Source: Agrobacterium tumefaciens (GTDB lineage Bacteria; Pseudomonadota; Alphaproteobacteria; Rhizobiales; Rhizobiaceae). From it: DNA of 64,000 nt. A program made the position numbers and the translations under genes. The stretch covers positions 248,001 through 312,000 of the forward strand of contig NZ_SUPW01000005.1 in assembly GCF_013337285.1 (NCBI RefSeq), given 5' to 3'. Numbering within the stretch: the first letter of the stretch is position 1; each line of letters begins with the position of its first letter. Of this stretch, positions 20,959 through 30,258 are shown piece by piece. The notes beneath the pieces were generated by a model that saw only the letters and a list, made by a program, of their open reading frames with translations, had not been told where the DNA came from and searched no databases.

Positions 20959-21587
20959 CCCATGTCCCCCCAGCTCTTCAGCGAAACCCAGGTCTTGCGA
21001 TCCAGCCTGTACCATTCGACCGGCACCATGCCGCCCAGCGCCAGCGAGCCGATCATGCCGGAACCCTGAAACTGGAAGCCGCACTTCTGGATGACGCGCC
21101 GCGACGGGATGTTGGTAACCCGGCAGCGGGCATCGATATGGTCGATTTCGCGCGTGCGGAAGGCCATGTCGATCAGCGCATGCGCAGCTTCCGTCATATA
21201 GCCCCGGTTCCAGTAGGGTTCCCCTAGCCAGTAACCGATCTCCAGCGTCTTTTCGTCTTCCTGCGGTTCAAGCGCGCAGCAGCCCAGGAACTCGCCATTG
21301 TCCATGCGGGTAATTGCATAGACGCACTTGCCAATCTCGCCAGCTTTGGAGCGTCGCACAAAATCCGCGGCGTCTTTGGCCGTGTAAGGGTGCGGCATAC
21401 GCGACACCATGGTCGCGATATTGGCATTGTTGGCAAGATGGGCAAGGGCGTCGATGTCTTCTTCGTGAGGCGTGCGTAAAACCAGCCTCTGCGACAGTAA
21501 AACGGGGCAATCGCTCCTCGACCGATCGGGCCTCGGCCGCTCTTCGGGTGACCGTGATTGGTCGACCCTTAACAATTCAGCTTGCAT
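20955..21587 (-). CDS. GNAT acetyltransferase, RimJ/RimL type (proximal copy)
   Basis: 210 residues, related to the following gene: LSQRLVLRTPHEEDID, GYWLGEPYWNRGYMTEAA and IPSRRVIQKCGF align with the same positions in its partner. The pair probably arose by tandem duplication. The ribosome site GGAGGG is well placed. It lies downstream of rpmA across a terminator. The acceptor is unknown. Confidence 0.85.
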   Translation of the reverse strand: MQAELLRVDQSRSPEERPRPDRSRSDCPVLLSQRLVLRTPHEEDIDALAHLANNANIATMVSRMPHPYTAKDAADFVRRSKAGEIGKCVYAITRMDNGEFLGCCALEPQEDEKTLEIGYWLGEPYWNRGYMTEAAHALIDMAFRTREIDHIDARCRVTNIPSRRVIQKCGFQFQGSGMIGSLALGGMVPVEWYRLDRKTWVSLKSWGDMG

Positions 21588-21607
21588 GGTTCAGTCCCTC
21601 CATGAGG

Positions 21608-21647
21608 TAAAAGAAAAAGGGGAGTTGGGTGGTGCCCCATCTCCCCT
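21608..21647 (-). terminator. terminator of rplU-rpmA
   Basis: On the minus strand AGGGGAG and CTCCCCT (with an inner TGGG/CCCA pairing) form a hairpin followed by TTTTTCTTTTA. It separates rpmA from the acetyltransferase genes. Confidence 0.75.
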
Positions 21648-21718
21648 GTTTTCTTGACTGAACCTGATACGTCTCAGCCGGGTCGATGGGACACCGGCTG
21701 CATATGACGCTTACCGGC

Positions 21719-21988
21719 TTATTCTGCGGCTTCCGCTTTCGGAGCCACGGATACGAACACGCGGCCATTGGCCTTCGCGCGGAAGTTCACGTTACCTGCG
21801 GTCAGCGCAAAAATCGTGTGGTCCTTGCCGATGCCGACATTGGCGCCCGGATGCCACTGCGTGCCGCGCTGACGCAGAATAATATTGCCTGGAATGACGG
21901 CTTCGCCGCCGAACTTCTTCACGCCAAGGCGCTTGGATTCGGAATCGCGACCGTTACGCGAGGAACCGCCAGCTTTTTTGTGTGCCAT
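21719..21988 (-). CDS. rpmA: 50S ribosomal protein L27
   Basis: 89 residues, beginning [16 protein letters not shown], whose N-terminal tail reaches the peptidyl-transferase centre. No leader peptide of the Firmicutes type is present. It follows rplU by 40 bp, the universal order. The alanine- and glutamate-rich tail ends the protein. Confidence 0.98.
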   Translation of the reverse strand: MAHKKAGGSSRNGRDSESKRLGVKKFGGEAVIPGNIILRQRGTQWHPGANVGIGKDHTIFALTAGNVNFRAKANGRVFVSVAPKAEAAE

Positions 21989-22028
21989 TGGAGTTCTCCT
22001 TTAAACCTTGTTTCCCGTGTCGCGCCGA

Positions 22029-22343
22029 TCAGGCAGCAACGATGTCCGTGATGCGGACGACAGTGTGATGCTGACGATGGCCGCGCGAACGCTTGGAGTT
22101 CTGGCGACGACGCTTCTTGAAGGCGATGACCTTCTTGCCGCGATTGTGCTCGACAACTTCAGCCTTGACGATAGCGCCCTTAACGAAGGGAGCACCGAAC
22201 GCGGCGTCGGCACCTTCGCCGATCACGAGAACTTCGGTGAATTCTACAGTTGCGCCTGCTTCTGCTTCCAGCTTTTCGATGGTCAGCACGGAGTCGGCCG
22301 CTACGCGGTACTGCTTACCGCCGGTCTTGATGACTGCGAACAT
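22029..22343 (-). CDS. rplU: 50S ribosomal protein L21
   Basis: 104 residues starting MFAVIKTGGKQYRV, with the RNA-binding KKVIAFKKRRRQNSKRSRGHRQ near the C-terminus. The ribosome site AAAGGA precedes the ATG. It is read from a strong promoter about 180 bp upstream through a structured leader. Confidence 0.98.
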   Translation of the reverse strand: MFAVIKTGGKQYRVAADSVLTIEKLEAEAGATVEFTEVLVIGEGADAAFGAPFVKGAIVKAEVVEHNRGKKVIAFKKRRRQNSKRSRGHRQHHTVVRITDIVAA

Positions 22344-22515
22344 TTTTTATCCTTTCATGTTCGTTCCGGCTCTGCCCGCCAAAGCAAGCTCGCCGTCTTT
22401 TTATCAGTCGGAATTTGGTAGAAACCCGTCGGGACAGAATGTCCCTTTGAATGTCTGCCGGTGAAGCCGCCTTTGAGGGGCGGAATAAATCGAAGGCGGA
22501 CTACGCCATCAATTT
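22344..22515 (-). other. structured 5' leader of rplU-rpmA
   Basis: About 170 nt of untranslated leader on the minus strand. CCGCCTT (22493-22499) and CCGCC (22479-22483) can each pair with the same AAGGCGG (22467-22473), giving mutually exclusive stems. Further down GGGACA and TGTCCC (22431-22445) form a 6-bp stem with a GAA loop. This could be an autoregulatory L21 binding site; no comparison was possible. Confidence 0.4.
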
Positions 22516-22521
22516 GGGTGC

Positions 22522-22550
22522 CGATTACGCGAGACGCCAGTTTATGTCAA
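22522..22550 (-). promoter_or_regulatory. sigma-70-type promoter of rplU-rpmA
   Basis: Consensus TTGACA (22545-22550), 17 bp, then TAATCG (22522-22527) on the minus strand. It lies in the 331-bp gap between rplU and the divergent metallopeptidase gene; the rest of that gap is the rplU leader and the metallopeptidase upstream region, where no clear promoter is seen. Confidence 0.75.
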
Positions 22551-22674
22551 GATGACGACGGCTTGAAAAGTAACTGTAACGCCAAGAATTTCATGCTTTT
22601 TTGGCGGGTGCAGCAGTCAGGTCTCGAAATTTGCGCAGCAAGTGTTTATATGGGCCTACCAACAAGGAGCAGAA

Positions 22675-23115
22675 ATGGCCCGCATAGACCAGACCGACGA
22701 TTGGCGGGACCGCCATGCGCCGACAATTTCCGCCTTCGAGTCGCTTGCGATCGAGGCATATGGCCACCTGCCAGAAGAATTCCGCGCCTTAACGAAGGAT
22801 CTCATCATCGAGATCGCGGATTTTCCGACCGACGAAGTATTCGAGGACATGGCGCTCGAAACCCCGTTCGATCTTCTCGGATTGTTCGAGGGGCGCGGCA
22901 TCTCCGAGCGTTTCACCATGGAAACCGGCGAGATGGTAAACCGCATCACGCTTTATCGCCGCCCCATTCTCGATTATTGGGCCGAGAACGAGGAAACGCT
23001 TGGCGACATCATCACCCATGTCCTCATCCATGAGATAGGCCACCATTTCGGCCTCTCGGACGACGACATGGAGCGGATCGAAGAAAGCGCTGATGAGGCC
23101 GCGGCGGAGCGATAG
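22675..23115 (+). CDS. zinc metallopeptidase-like protein (zincin, DUF1025 type)
   Basis: 146 residues with the zincin signature HEIGHHFGLSDDDME near residue 118, in which HExxH binds zinc and the downstream Asp/Glu can complete the site. No signal peptide is visible, so it is probably cytosolic. The start at 22675 follows AAGGAG. Similar small proteins are widespread in Alphaproteobacteria; the physiological substrate is not known. It is monocistronic and diverges from rplU. Confidence 0.85.
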   Translation: MARIDQTDDWRDRHAPTISAFESLAIEAYGHLPEEFRALTKDLIIEIADFPTDEVFEDMALETPFDLLGLFEGRGISERFTMETGEMVNRITLYRRPILDYWAENEETLGDIITHVLIHEIGHHFGLSDDDMERIEESADEAAAER

Positions 23116-23133
23116 CCCCGCCGGCGCTGCGTC

Positions 23134-23340
23134 TTATTGCTCGCCGAGCTTCATATCCGGGTGATATTCCTTGCCTTCGACCACCTTGGTCACGGCCTGA
23201 CCGCAATGCATGACACCGCTTGCCGCGTTGAAGGCATAGCTCGGTGAGCCGGCAAGTTCCCATCCCTTGTTCAGCGCGTCAGTGACCCGGTGACAGAATT
23301 TCGCGTCATCGGGGCCGGTTATGAAACGATAAACTTTCAC
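23134..23340 (-). CDS. DUF1737-type small protein
   Basis: 68 residues (MKVYRFITGPDDAKFCHRVTD start; conserved LNKGWELAG). It resembles the DUF1737 family of unknown function. Its ATG overlaps the stop of the upstream CitE-like gene by 4 bp, so the two are almost certainly cotranslated. No membrane segment or catalytic motif is visible. Confidence 0.75.
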   Translation of the reverse strand: MKVYRFITGPDDAKFCHRVTDALNKGWELAGSPSYAFNAASGVMHCGQAVTKVVEGKEYHPDMKLGEQ

Positions 23341-24248
23341 GTCTTTTCTGCCTTTCTTTGGGCGATGATATCGGCCATGGCGACCAGCCTTTCGGCTTCA
23401 ACCACATGCAGCCGCTCGATCATCCGCCCGTTCATGTTGATGACGTTCAATTCCACAGATTCCGGCTTTGCAAAAGCGGCAATAATCTCGCGCGCTTCCA
23501 CAACTGCCGCCTCATCCGGGCCGAAACGGCAATTGGCCGGCTCGATCTGGGCCGGATGGATCAGCATCTTGCCATCGAAGCCCATGGCGCGACCCTGTTC
23601 GCATTCGACTTGAAAAGCCGCGATATCGCGAAAATCATTGGAGACGCTGTCGATGACATCGAGGCCATAGGCCCGGGCGGCGAGCACCACCTGCATCATC
23701 CATGGGACAAGATAGGCGCGACCGGGCAAGGCCGGAACACGCGTTTCCTTACGCAAATCGTTGAGGCCGATGACAAAAGCGGCAAGCCGGGCATCCGGCG
23801 TGTGGGCGGCATCGGCAATCGATGCAGCGTTAAGGACACCTAGCGGCGTTTCGATCATGGCCCAGATTTTCATGGCCTGCGGCGCGTCCGCCTCCGCCAG
23901 AAGGTCGGCCACGTCATTGATATCGGCGGGCTGCTCCACCTTCGGCAGGAGAACCGCATCCGTCCGGCAGGACAGCACGAGCTGCAAATCTGCCTTCCCG
24001 TCCGCAGTGGAGAACGGGTTGATGCGGATAATCACCTCGCGCCCGGCAAAGGGTGCCTCTAAAAACAGTTTTTCGAGATTTTCCCGCGCCTTGCCCTTCA
24101 TGTCGGGCGCGACTGAATCCTCAAGATCAAGGATCACGCCGTCGCAATCGAGATCGCGGATTTTTTCAAGCGCCCTGACATTGATGGCCGGAACCGACAG
24201 CAGCGAACGGCGCGGTCTCACAAGAATATTTTCGGAAAAATTGACCAT
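23337..24248 (-). CDS. CitE-like aldolase/lyase (HpcH/HpaI family)
   Basis: 303 residues of the CitE subgroup. RRSLLSVPA near the N-terminus, DGVILDLEDSVAPD (metal and CoA pocket), VIIRINPF, VLLPKVE and AMIETPLGVLNA are family motifs, and GKMLIHPAQI binds the CoA moiety. Related enzymes are citrate lyase beta, malyl-CoA lyase/thioesterase and citramalyl-CoA lyase. No citD or citF is present, so a stand-alone acyl-CoA lyase or thioesterase is likelier than citrate lyase. Cotranslated with the DUF1737 gene. Confidence 0.85.
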   Translation of the reverse strand: MVNFSENILVRPRRSLLSVPAINVRALEKIRDLDCDGVILDLEDSVAPDMKGKARENLEKLFLEAPFAGREVIIRINPFSTADGKADLQLVLSCRTDAVLLPKVEQPADINDVADLLAEADAPQAMKIWAMIETPLGVLNAASIADAAHTPDARLAAFVIGLNDLRKETRVPALPGRAYLVPWMMQVVLAARAYGLDVIDSVSNDFRDIAAFQVECEQGRAMGFDGKMLIHPAQIEPANCRFGPDEAAVVEAREIIAAFAKPESVELNVINMNGRMIERLHVVEAERLVAMADIIAQRKAEKT

Positions 24249-24357
24249 GCCGCACTTGTGTCAAGCTTTTGTGACATCTGCAAGCTGACAATCCACTGAA
24301 TCCTCTTGCAAGCCGGAAGAAGAAGGCCCACATTCGTCTGGAAAGAAAGGTTGAATC

Positions 24358-24588
24358 ATGCAAGGCATCCGTTCATTTTTCATCGCCGCATCCGGCATCG
24401 CAATTCTGGCGATGGCCGCTCTTTTCACGGCGTCGCTCACAGTCGCTTTTATCGGCGTGCTCGCCGTTCTCAGTGCTGCCCGTATGCTTTCCGCGCGCCT
24501 GAAACCGGCTCCCATTCCGGTCAAGCCCCGCAACCAGCGCGACATGCGCGTCTGGAACGATGGCAAAGGCACGATTATCGATCTCTGA
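24358..24588 (+). CDS. small membrane protein, unknown
   Basis: 76 residues: two closely spaced hydrophobic stretches (about 5-25 and 27-42), then a proline- and basic-rich tail ending DMRVWNDGKGTIIDL. A weak AAAGG precedes the ATG. Coding is supported by length, codon pattern and a plausible protein, but the function is unknown. It lies 163 bp upstream of leuD. Confidence 0.65.
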   Translation: MQGIRSFFIAASGIAILAMAALFTASLTVAFIGVLAVLSAARMLSARLKPAPIPVKPRNQRDMRVWNDGKGTIIDL

Positions 24589-24751
24589 GGTCGTTTAATC
24601 CGGTCAAAATGCCATTGCGACACACGCAGCGTACCGAAGAACGCGGGTTTGCGCTTCTAAAGCGCTAAGTTTTGCAGTATTTCCCGAGAAAGAACATCCG
24701 GCAGGCTCTGCCCGCGCCGGATTTGTTCAAGGGAAACACGGGAAGCGACAG

Positions 24752-25357
24752 ATGGAAAAATTCACCAAGCTGACGGGCGTTGCAGCGCCCATGCCGGTGG
24801 TCAATATCGACACCGATATGATCATTCCGAAAGACTATCTGAAAACCATCAAGCGCACGGGCCTTGGCAAGGGCCTTTTCGCCGAGTCGCGTTATCTTGA
24901 GGACGGCTCGCCCAACCCCGATTTTGTGCTGAACAAGCCCGCTTACCAGAACGCCCAGATTCTGGTCGCCGGCGACAATTTCGGCTGCGGCTCCTCGCGC
25001 GAACACGCGCCATGGGCGCTTCTCGATTTCGGCATCCGCTGCGTGATCTCCACCAGCTTCGCCGACATTTTCTACAATAACTGTTTCAAGAACGGCATCC
25101 TGCCTGTTGTCGTCAGCCCCGAGAACCTCGAAAAGCTGCTTGATGACGCCTCGCGCGGATCGAATGCCGTTCTGTCCATCGATCTGGAACGCCAGGAAAT
25201 CAGCGGCCCCGATGGCGGCACGATCACCTTCGAGATCGATGAATTCAAACGCCATTGCATGCTGAACGGCCTCGACGACATTGGCCTAACCATGGAGCAT
25301 GCCGGCGCCATCGACACGTTCGAGAAGGCAAACGCCTCGGTTCGCCCCTGGGCCTGA
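24752..25357 (+). CDS. leuD: 3-isopropylmalate dehydratase small subunit
   Basis: Works with LeuC to isomerise 2- to 3-isopropylmalate in leucine synthesis. It has 201 residues with the swivelling-domain motifs [14 protein letters not shown] and [13 protein letters not shown]. leuC is not adjacent; leuB follows past a terminator, so leucine genes are split in this genome. Confidence 0.97.
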   Translation: MEKFTKLTGVAAPMPVVNIDTDMIIPKDYLKTIKRTGLGKGLFAESRYLEDGSPNPDFVLNKPAYQNAQILVAGDNFGCGSSREHAPWALLDFGIRCVISTSFADIFYNNCFKNGILPVVVSPENLEKLLDDASRGSNAVLSIDLERQEISGPDGGTITFEIDEFKRHCMLNGLDDIGLTMEHAGAIDTFEKANASVRPWA

Positions 25358-25378
25358 CCACATTTCCGCCCTTCAAAA

Positions 25379-25416
25379 AAGCCGATCCCGTACAAAACCG
25401 TACCGGATCGGCTTTT
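25379..25416 (+). terminator. terminator after leuD
   Basis: AAGCCGATCC pairs with GGATCGGCTT, and an inner GTAC/GTAC pair closes an AAAACC loop; TTTT follows on the plus strand. It lies about 20 bp after the leuD stop. Confidence 0.85.
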
Positions 25417-25575
25417 GCTTTGCTTGAAAAGCCCTTGAGGCGGAGATAAGAAGCCCTCGATCCTGTCCAGCTGGCGATACGACCTGACTGGGACGGAAAC
25501 GAGTTTGACGCCGCGCTCGCCGCAATCGAAAACCCTTCATGATGTTTTCCGGCGCGCCGCCCAAGGAGGGTTCTC

Positions 25576-26688
25576 ATGACAGTCCGTTCGCTTTTCCTGC
25601 TGCCCGGTGACGGTATCGGCCCTGAAGCCATGACTGAGGTCCGCAAGCTGATCGATTATATGAACAGCGCGCAAAATGCCGGCTTCACCGTTTCGGAAGG
25701 CCTTGTCGGCGGTTCGGCTTACGACGCCCATGGCGTAGCGATTTCCGACGCGGATATGGAAAAGGCGCTTGCCGCGGATGCGATCCTGTTCGGCGCCGTC
25801 GGCGGCCCGAAGTGGGATGGCGTTCCCTACGAACATCGCCCGGAAGCCGGCCTCTTACGCCTGCGCAAGGACCTCGAACTCTTCGCGAACCTACGCCCCG
25901 CCATCTGCTACCCCGCGCTCGCCGCCGCTTCCTCGCTGAAGCCGGAGCTGGTTGAAGGCCTCGATATCCTCATCGTTCGCGAACTGACCGGCGGCGTCTA
26001 TTTCGGCGAACCGAAGCAGATCATCGATCTCGGCAACGGCCAGAAGCGCGGCATCGACACGCAGATTTATGACACTTTCGAGATCGAACGCATCGCCGGC
26101 GTCGCTTTCGAACTGGCCCGCACCCGCGACAACCGCGTCTGCTCGATGGAAAAGCGCAACGTCATGAAATCAGGCGTTTTGTGGAACCAGGTCGTCACCG
26201 AAACCCACGCCGCCAAATACAGGGACGTTCAGCTGGAACACATGCTGGCGGACGCCGGCGGCATGCAGCTGGTGCGCAAACCCAAGCAGTTCGACGTGAT
26301 CGTGACCGACAACCTCTTTGGCGACATGCTCTCCGACGTTGCTGCGATGCTCACCGGCTCGCTCGGCATGCTGCCTTCGGCCTCGCTTGGCGCACCGGAC
26401 GCCAAGACCGGCAAGCGCAAGGCCATGTATGAGCCGGTTCACGGCTCGGCCCCTGATATCGCCGGCAAGGGCATCGCCAACCCCATCGCCATGATCGCCT
26501 CCTTCGCCATGTGCCTGCGCTATTCGTTCAACATGGTGGATGAGGCGACGAAGCTCGAAACGGCAATCGCCAACGTGCTGGACAAGGGCATCCGCACCGC
26601 CGACATCATGGCCGATGGTAGCCGCCAGGTCAGCACCTCTGAAATGGGTGACGCGGTTCTCGCTGAATTCAAGGCGCTTTCGGCGTAA
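25576..26688 (+). CDS. leuB: 3-isopropylmalate dehydrogenase
   Basis: NAD-dependent oxidative decarboxylation of 3-isopropylmalate. It has 370 residues. [12 protein letters not shown] opens the protein, [10 protein letters not shown] and EKRNVMKSG line the active site, and NLFGDMLSD and [18 protein letters not shown] carry metal and NAD contacts. The ribosome site AAGGAGGG is strong. Its 3' end overlaps the convergent di-haem peroxidase gene by 20 bp. Confidence 0.97.
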   Translation: MTVRSLFLLPGDGIGPEAMTEVRKLIDYMNSAQNAGFTVSEGLVGGSAYDAHGVAISDADMEKALAADAILFGAVGGPKWDGVPYEHRPEAGLLRLRKDLELFANLRPAICYPALAAASSLKPELVEGLDILIVRELTGGVYFGEPKQIIDLGNGQKRGIDTQIYDTFEIERIAGVAFELARTRDNRVCSMEKRNVMKSGVLWNQVVTETHAAKYRDVQLEHMLADAGGMQLVRKPKQFDVIVTDNLFGDMLSDVAAMLTGSLGMLPSASLGAPDAKTGKRKAMYEPVHGSAPDIAGKGIANPIAMIASFAMCLRYSFNMVDEATKLETAIANVLDKGIRTADIMADGSRQVSTSEMGDAVLAEFKALSA

Positions 26689-27919
26689 CGCTCACCGAAA
26701 CCGGCTGGGCAGGCGGCACCGCCGTCTGCCCTTCTTCCTTCGGGAGAAGATGCTCGTAGCGCCTATCGGTCAGCGTCTTCAGAAATGCGACGATGGCATC
26801 CACCCGCTTGTCATCCAGCGCCGGCGCAGATGTCAGTTCCGTCATGGCGATATTCTCAGGCACCTCCGGCACATCCCATGTCTTGCCAGTTTCCGGGTTG
26901 ATCTGACGGCTGGGCTTCTTGCTCTTATATTTCACGTAAAACAGCACCACCGTGCGTAAATCCCGAAACACGCCATTGTGCATATAAGGACCGGTAACCG
27001 CGACGTTGCGCAACGTCGGCACCTTGAATTTTCCACGCTGAGCCGGATCACCGGCCACTTCAGGATTTTGCGCCAAACCCAGATCGACCGCATCCGGCCT
27101 CGAACCATTTACGGCCCTGACCGCCATATTAGCGGGAACACCGATATTGAAATATTTGTGGTTGGTGAAGAGGCCGTCTTCCAGACCCTTGGCACCACGG
27201 ATTTCATGGCAGGTATTGCAATTGGTGAATTGCGTCGAGGAGATGAGAACTCGGCCCAGCTCCTCCTGATCGGTCAGCTTTTCCTTGCCCCGCAGAAAGC
27301 GGTCGTACTTGGAATCGAAGGTTGAGAATTCATCCGAGCGCTCGAAGCTCGCCAGCGCCTTGGTCATCGCGGCATAGGCGGTCTCATCGCTCTGGAAGAC
27401 ATCATTGCCGAACTGTGTGCCGAAGGCTGCGACATAATCCGGGTTTTCCCTGAGCCGTTTTACGACAGAGGCTTTGTCCGGCATGCCCATTTCAAGCGGA
27501 TTGAGCGGCGGGCCGCCCGCCTGATCTTCCAGCAGCGAGGCCCGGCCATCCCAGAACTGCCCGCCGACATACTCACGCGCCGCATTTTTGCCGAAAGGCG
27601 GCGTGAACCGGGCATAGGCTGCCGTCGGCGCATTGCGGTCACCGAGCGAAATGCCGTCATCACCCAGCGACACATCCCGCCCAACCTTCTCGCTCTCGCG
27701 TGCATCGGAAAAACCTGAAGCCTGCATATGGCAGGTGGAACAGGCCATGGTGCGGTTCATCGAAAGATTGGGATCATCGAATAGCGCTGCGCCCAGCTTT
27801 TCCAGCGTCGCATAGTCTTCGCCGCCATGGGCGGACATGCCGTTGATTCCCCCACCGAAGGGAGCCAGCAGAATGGATGCAGCAAGAGCGGCAGAGAGAA
27901 AAATTCGGGGCTTTATCAT
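26669..27919 (-). CDS. di-haem cytochrome c peroxidase / MauG family protein
   Basis: 416 residues, exported (signal peptide [15 protein letters not shown]). It has two CxxCH haem sites, CSTCH near residue 60 and CNTCH near residue 235, as in bacterial di-haem peroxidases and Mau[16 protein letters not shown] is a conserved segment near the second haem. It probably reduces peroxide in the periplasm or oxidises a protein; no maturation partner is adjacent. The start at 27919 places the signal peptide first; the longer frame to 27997 does not. Confidence 0.88.
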   Translation of the reverse strand: MIKPRIFLSAALAASILLAPFGGGINGMSAHGGEDYATLEKLGAALFDDPNLSMNRTMACSTCHMQASGFSDARESEKVGRDVSLGDDGISLGDRNAPTAAYARFTPPFGKNAAREYVGGQFWDGRASLLEDQAGGPPLNPLEMGMPDKASVVKRLRENPDYVAAFGTQFGNDVFQSDETAYAAMTKALASFERSDEFSTFDSKYDRFLRGKEKLTDQEELGRVLISSTQFTNCNTCHEIRGAKGLEDGLFTNHKYFNIGVPANMAVRAVNGSRPDAVDLGLAQNPEVAGDPAQRGKFKVPTLRNVAVTGPYMHNGVFRDLRTVVLFYVKYKSKKPSRQINPETGKTWDVPEVPENIAMTELTSAPALDDKRVDAIVAFLKTLTDRRYEHLLPKEEGQTAVPPAQPVSVSVTPKAP

Positions 27920-28135
27920 CGGTAGGCACGCTCGGGACAAAAATGCGCGATAGCAGGCTCGGGCCGGAAAATATGAAACAGCTTTCAAGCCGACCACACT
28001 TCACGGAACATGGATCGCAGGAGCTATTTCCGCTTTTCCGTGTTCCCTGACGCGATCTATAGCACTTTCCCATGGCCAGAGCCTACAAACTTTCGCAGCT
28101 TGCTCCACTTTGCCGCACCACGACGAAAACCCCGG

Positions 28136-29452
28136 TCAACCGCCTCTCGCGATGGCATGGAAGAAGGTGCCAGAGACGAAACCCCTTCTCCCACCCGATG
28201 GCCCGAGCGGACGGCCCTGCCCGTCGGCGATCTGGGCAAAAGGCTCATCACGGCCGGGATCGGTGACCCGTGCATAATGAAACTCATGGCCGCGCAGAAC
28301 ATCGCCCGCCGAGCCGAGCGGACCACTTGCCGCGATCGTTGCCTGCCGGTAACCGAGGTTCATCTTACGCGTTGCAAAACTGGTGGCATGCGATAGAAGC
28401 CCGGTCATGGCGTGGGTTGCCCCATCAGCATCTTCAAGCGTCTCGCCGAGCACCATGTAACCGCCACACTCACCATGCACCGGCTTCGTCGCGGCAAAAC
28501 GGGTAAGACCGGCCTTGAAATCACCCGCATCGGCGAGTTTTCCGGCAAAAAGCTCGGGATACCCGCCCGGCAACCAGCAAATATCACAGCTCTCGTCAGG
28601 CGCCTGATCAGCCAGCGGCGAAAATGGCACGATTTCGGCCCCGGCCGCATGCCAATGTTTCCTGAGATGCGGATAAAGGAAGGTGAAAGCCGCATCCTCA
28701 GCCAGCGCGATACGCTGGCCGGGTGGTGCAATCGCCGCCGACACCGAACCCGAAGGCACATTCACCGGCGCGGCGAGTGAAAGCAAGGCGTCGAGATCTA
28801 TGGATTTTTCCATTGCATCCGCCAGCCGTTCTATATGGGCATCGATTTCCGGATGTTCGCTGGCCTGAACCAGCCCCAGATGCCGCTCCGGCAAGATGAG
28901 CGACGGATCGCGCAGGACACAGCCCGCAACGGGAAGGCCGATTTTTTCGATGGCTTCCGTGCACAGGGTCCGGTGCCTTTCGCTACCAGCTCGGTTCAGC
29001 ACCACTGCCGCCATGGTGACATCAGGATCGTAATGAGCAAAACCATGGGCGATAGCGGCCGCCGTCTGCGACTGGCCCGACACATCCAGCACCAGCAGCA
29101 CGGGAATGCCGAACAGCCGCGCCAGATCCGCCGCCGAACCGGTGCGGTTTTCCGCCACCGGAATGCCGTCGAACAGACCCATGGCGCTTTCGATCAGAAC
29201 GAGTTCCGCATCCTCGGTTTGCTGTGAAAACAGATGCCGCAGCAAATCCGGCTGCATGGCCCAGCTATCCAGATTGAGACCGGGCGTGCCGGTGGCGAAG
29301 GCGTGGAAACCGGGATCGATATAATCCGGCCCGGTCTTGATCCCCCGCACCTTGATGCCACGCCGGGCAAAGGCCCTGAGCAGGCCGATGGTCACGCTGG
29401 TCTTGCCCGACCCCGAACGCGGCGCACCGATGATGATCGCCCGAACCGTCAT
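28136..29452 (-). CDS. cobB: cobyrinate (hydrogenobyrinate) a,c-diamide synthase
   Basis: Amidates side chains a and c of hydrogenobyrinic acid using glutamine and ATP. It has 438 residues: an N-terminal ATP-binding domain (GAPRSGSGKTSVTIGLL, KTGPDYIDPG) and a C-terminal class-I glutamine amidotransferase domain with the cysteine in VHGECGGYMVLG and histidine in GHEFHYARV. Its start overlaps the cobA stop by 4 bp. Confidence 0.96.
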   Translation of the reverse strand: MTVRAIIIGAPRSGSGKTSVTIGLLRAFARRGIKVRGIKTGPDYIDPGFHAFATGTPGLNLDSWAMQPDLLRHLFSQQTEDAELVLIESAMGLFDGIPVAENRTGSAADLARLFGIPVLLVLDVSGQSQTAAAIAHGFAHYDPDVTMAAVVLNRAGSERHRTLCTEAIEKIGLPVAGCVLRDPSLILPERHLGLVQASEHPEIDAHIERLADAMEKSIDLDALLSLAAPVNVPSGSVSAAIAPPGQRIALAEDAAFTFLYPHLRKHWHAAGAEIVPFSPLADQAPDESCDICWLPGGYPELFAGKLADAGDFKAGLTRFAATKPVHGECGGYMVLGETLEDADGATHAMTGLLSHATSFATRKMNLGYRQATIAASGPLGSAGDVLRGHEFHYARVTDPGRDEPFAQIADGQGRPLGPSGGRRGFVSGTFFHAIARGG

Positions 29453-30237
29453 GAACCGACCCCACCGAGACGGCTTCGCATCGAAACGATCTCCCCGATG
29501 ACGATCAACGCCGGTGCTTCAAAATTTTCCCGCTTTGCATCGTCAGCTATGCTTTCCAGCGTACCAATGAAAATGCGCTCTTGCTCCGTCGTCGCCGACA
29601 TGATGACCGCAACCGGCGTCGTGCCCGAACGTCCGCCCTGCACCAGAAGTGCTGCAATCGCGCCAATATTCTTTAACCCCATATAGACGACAATGGGTTC
29701 CTGTGTTTTCGCCAGCGCCAGCCAGTCGAGATCCTCTTCGGTGCCCGCCGCATGGCCGGTGGCAAGCGTCACAGCGCGGCTGATGCCGCGCATGGTGGCG
29801 GGAATGCGAGCCGAAGCAAGCGCGGCGAGCGAAGAGGTCATGCCCGGCAGGATCCGGAAGGGAATGCCGGCTCCGACAAGCGCCTCCGCCTCTTCGCCAC
29901 CGCGCCCGAAAATGAAGGGATCGCCACCTTTCAGCCGCAGCACCTTCTTACCCTGCCGTGCAAAATCGATCAGGGAGGCGGTAATATCGTCCTGCGTCGT
30001 CGAGGGCTTGCCGCCCCGCTTCCCGGCAAAGACGATTTCGGCCTGTGGGCCAAGAGACACAACGTCATCGCTTACCAGTGCATCGCGCACGATAATATCG
30101 GCCTGAGAAAGCGCCAGCACCACTTCCAGCGTCAGATAACGTACATCGCCCGGCCCTGCGCCCGCGAGCCAGACGTGACCGGCCTCAAAGACCGGGCCTT
30201 TTGCGGCAATGCTGTTCAAAATCTGCGGTATCGACAT
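29449..30237 (-). CDS. cobA: uroporphyrinogen-III C-methyltransferase
   Basis: Methylates uroporphyrinogen III at C2 and C7 to precorrin-2, the entry to corrins. It has 262 residues of the tetrapyrrole methylase fold: VWLAGAGPGDVRYLTLE, RLKGGDPFIFGRGGEEA and GMTSSLAA. It is not fused to cysG dehydrogenase/ferrochelatase. Only 21 bp separate its start from the divergent cbiD start. Confidence 0.96.
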   Translation of the reverse strand: MSIPQILNSIAAKGPVFEAGHVWLAGAGPGDVRYLTLEVVLALSQADIIVRDALVSDDVVSLGPQAEIVFAGKRGGKPSTTQDDITASLIDFARQGKKVLRLKGGDPFIFGRGGEEAEALVGAGIPFRILPGMTSSLAALASARIPATMRGISRAVTLATGHAAGTEEDLDWLALAKTQEPIVVYMGLKNIGAIAALLVQGGRSGTTPVAVIMSATTEQERIFIGTLESIADDAKRENFEAPALIVIGEIVSMRSRLGGVGS

Positions 30238-30258
30238 TCTCTTGGCTGCTTTTTAACG

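Noticed and set aside
27920-28135. possible small gene or riboswitch between the di-haem peroxidase and cobB
   Set aside because: No B12 box, no convincing frame and no clear hairpin were found.
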